Shown here: piece by piece, positions 5,105 to 5,148 of the stretch | Position numbering within the stretch: the stretch's first letter is position 1 | Layout of the letters: each line of letters begins with the position of its first letter | DNA from: Gammaproteobacteria bacterium UBA4475 | GTDB lineage: Bacteria; Pseudomonadota; Gammaproteobacteria; Pseudomonadales; Azotimanducaceae | DNA: 5,148 bases | Direction of reading: 5' to 3' | Assembly (NCBI GenBank): GCA_002389265.1 | Contig: DGOD01000218.1 | Span: 9,957-15,104, forward strand | The notes under the pieces: generated by a model | Told to the model about the DNA's origin: nothing | Databases searched by the model: none | What the model saw: only the letters and a program-made list of their open reading frames with translations | Program-made: the position numbers and the translations under genes

Positions 5105-5137
5105 CTGCCGGTTGATGAAAAACGACAATGCCGGCAG
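5105..5137. repeat. Inverted repeat upstream of the uspE-like gene
   Basis: CTGCCGG (5105-5111) and CCGGCAG (5131-5137) are perfect seven-base arms around 19 bases. An inner TTG/CAA pair could extend the stem after a two-base bulge. It lies 37-69 bp upstream of the start codon, where a promoter or operator would be expected, and no T run follows. It may be an operator or a leader hairpin; nearby promoter boxes are not clear. Confidence 0.45.
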
Positions 5138-5148
5138 CTACTGTGTAA

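Overview
The window looks like chromosomal DNA of a gammaproteobacterium. The main clue is a two-domain universal stress protein closely resembling enterobacterial UspE, together with a single-domain Usp of the kind common in pseudomonad-like bacteria. Base composition is moderate and fairly even. I see no mobile element, CRISPR array, tRNA or rRNA. The genus cannot be fixed from this sequence.

Layout from left to right. Positions 1-114 are the last 37 codons of a membrane-bound, ion-pumping pyrophosphatase (hppA, + strand), closed by a clear intrinsic terminator at 136-161. A probable promoter follows, then a complete D-2-hydroxyacid dehydrogenase on the + strand (237-1193). It converges, 11 bp apart, on a - strand pair: a pyrophosphate-type 6-phosphofructokinase (1679-2938) and a small potassium-channel-like membrane protein (1205-1630) 48 bp downstream of it. 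The stretch 2939-3571 (about 630 bp) has no convincing gene but contains several short inverted repeats. Beyond it are two - strand universal stress genes, a single-domain UspA-family gene (3572-4015) and a uspE-like gene (4157-5068) upstream of it. The last 80 bp are the uspE leader and contain an inverted repeat.

How the genes may work together. The pyrophosphatase stores pyrophosphate energy as an ion gradient, and the phosphofructokinase uses pyrophosphate in place of ATP in a reversible glycolytic step. Finding both within 1.6 kb suggests a local theme of pyrophosphate-based energy metabolism. The K+ channel and the two Usp proteins fit a membrane-energy, stress or starvation setting, but that link is inference. 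Most of the genes are familiar families. The least explained parts are the structured non-coding gap and the 15-bp duplication across the phosphofructokinase stop codon.
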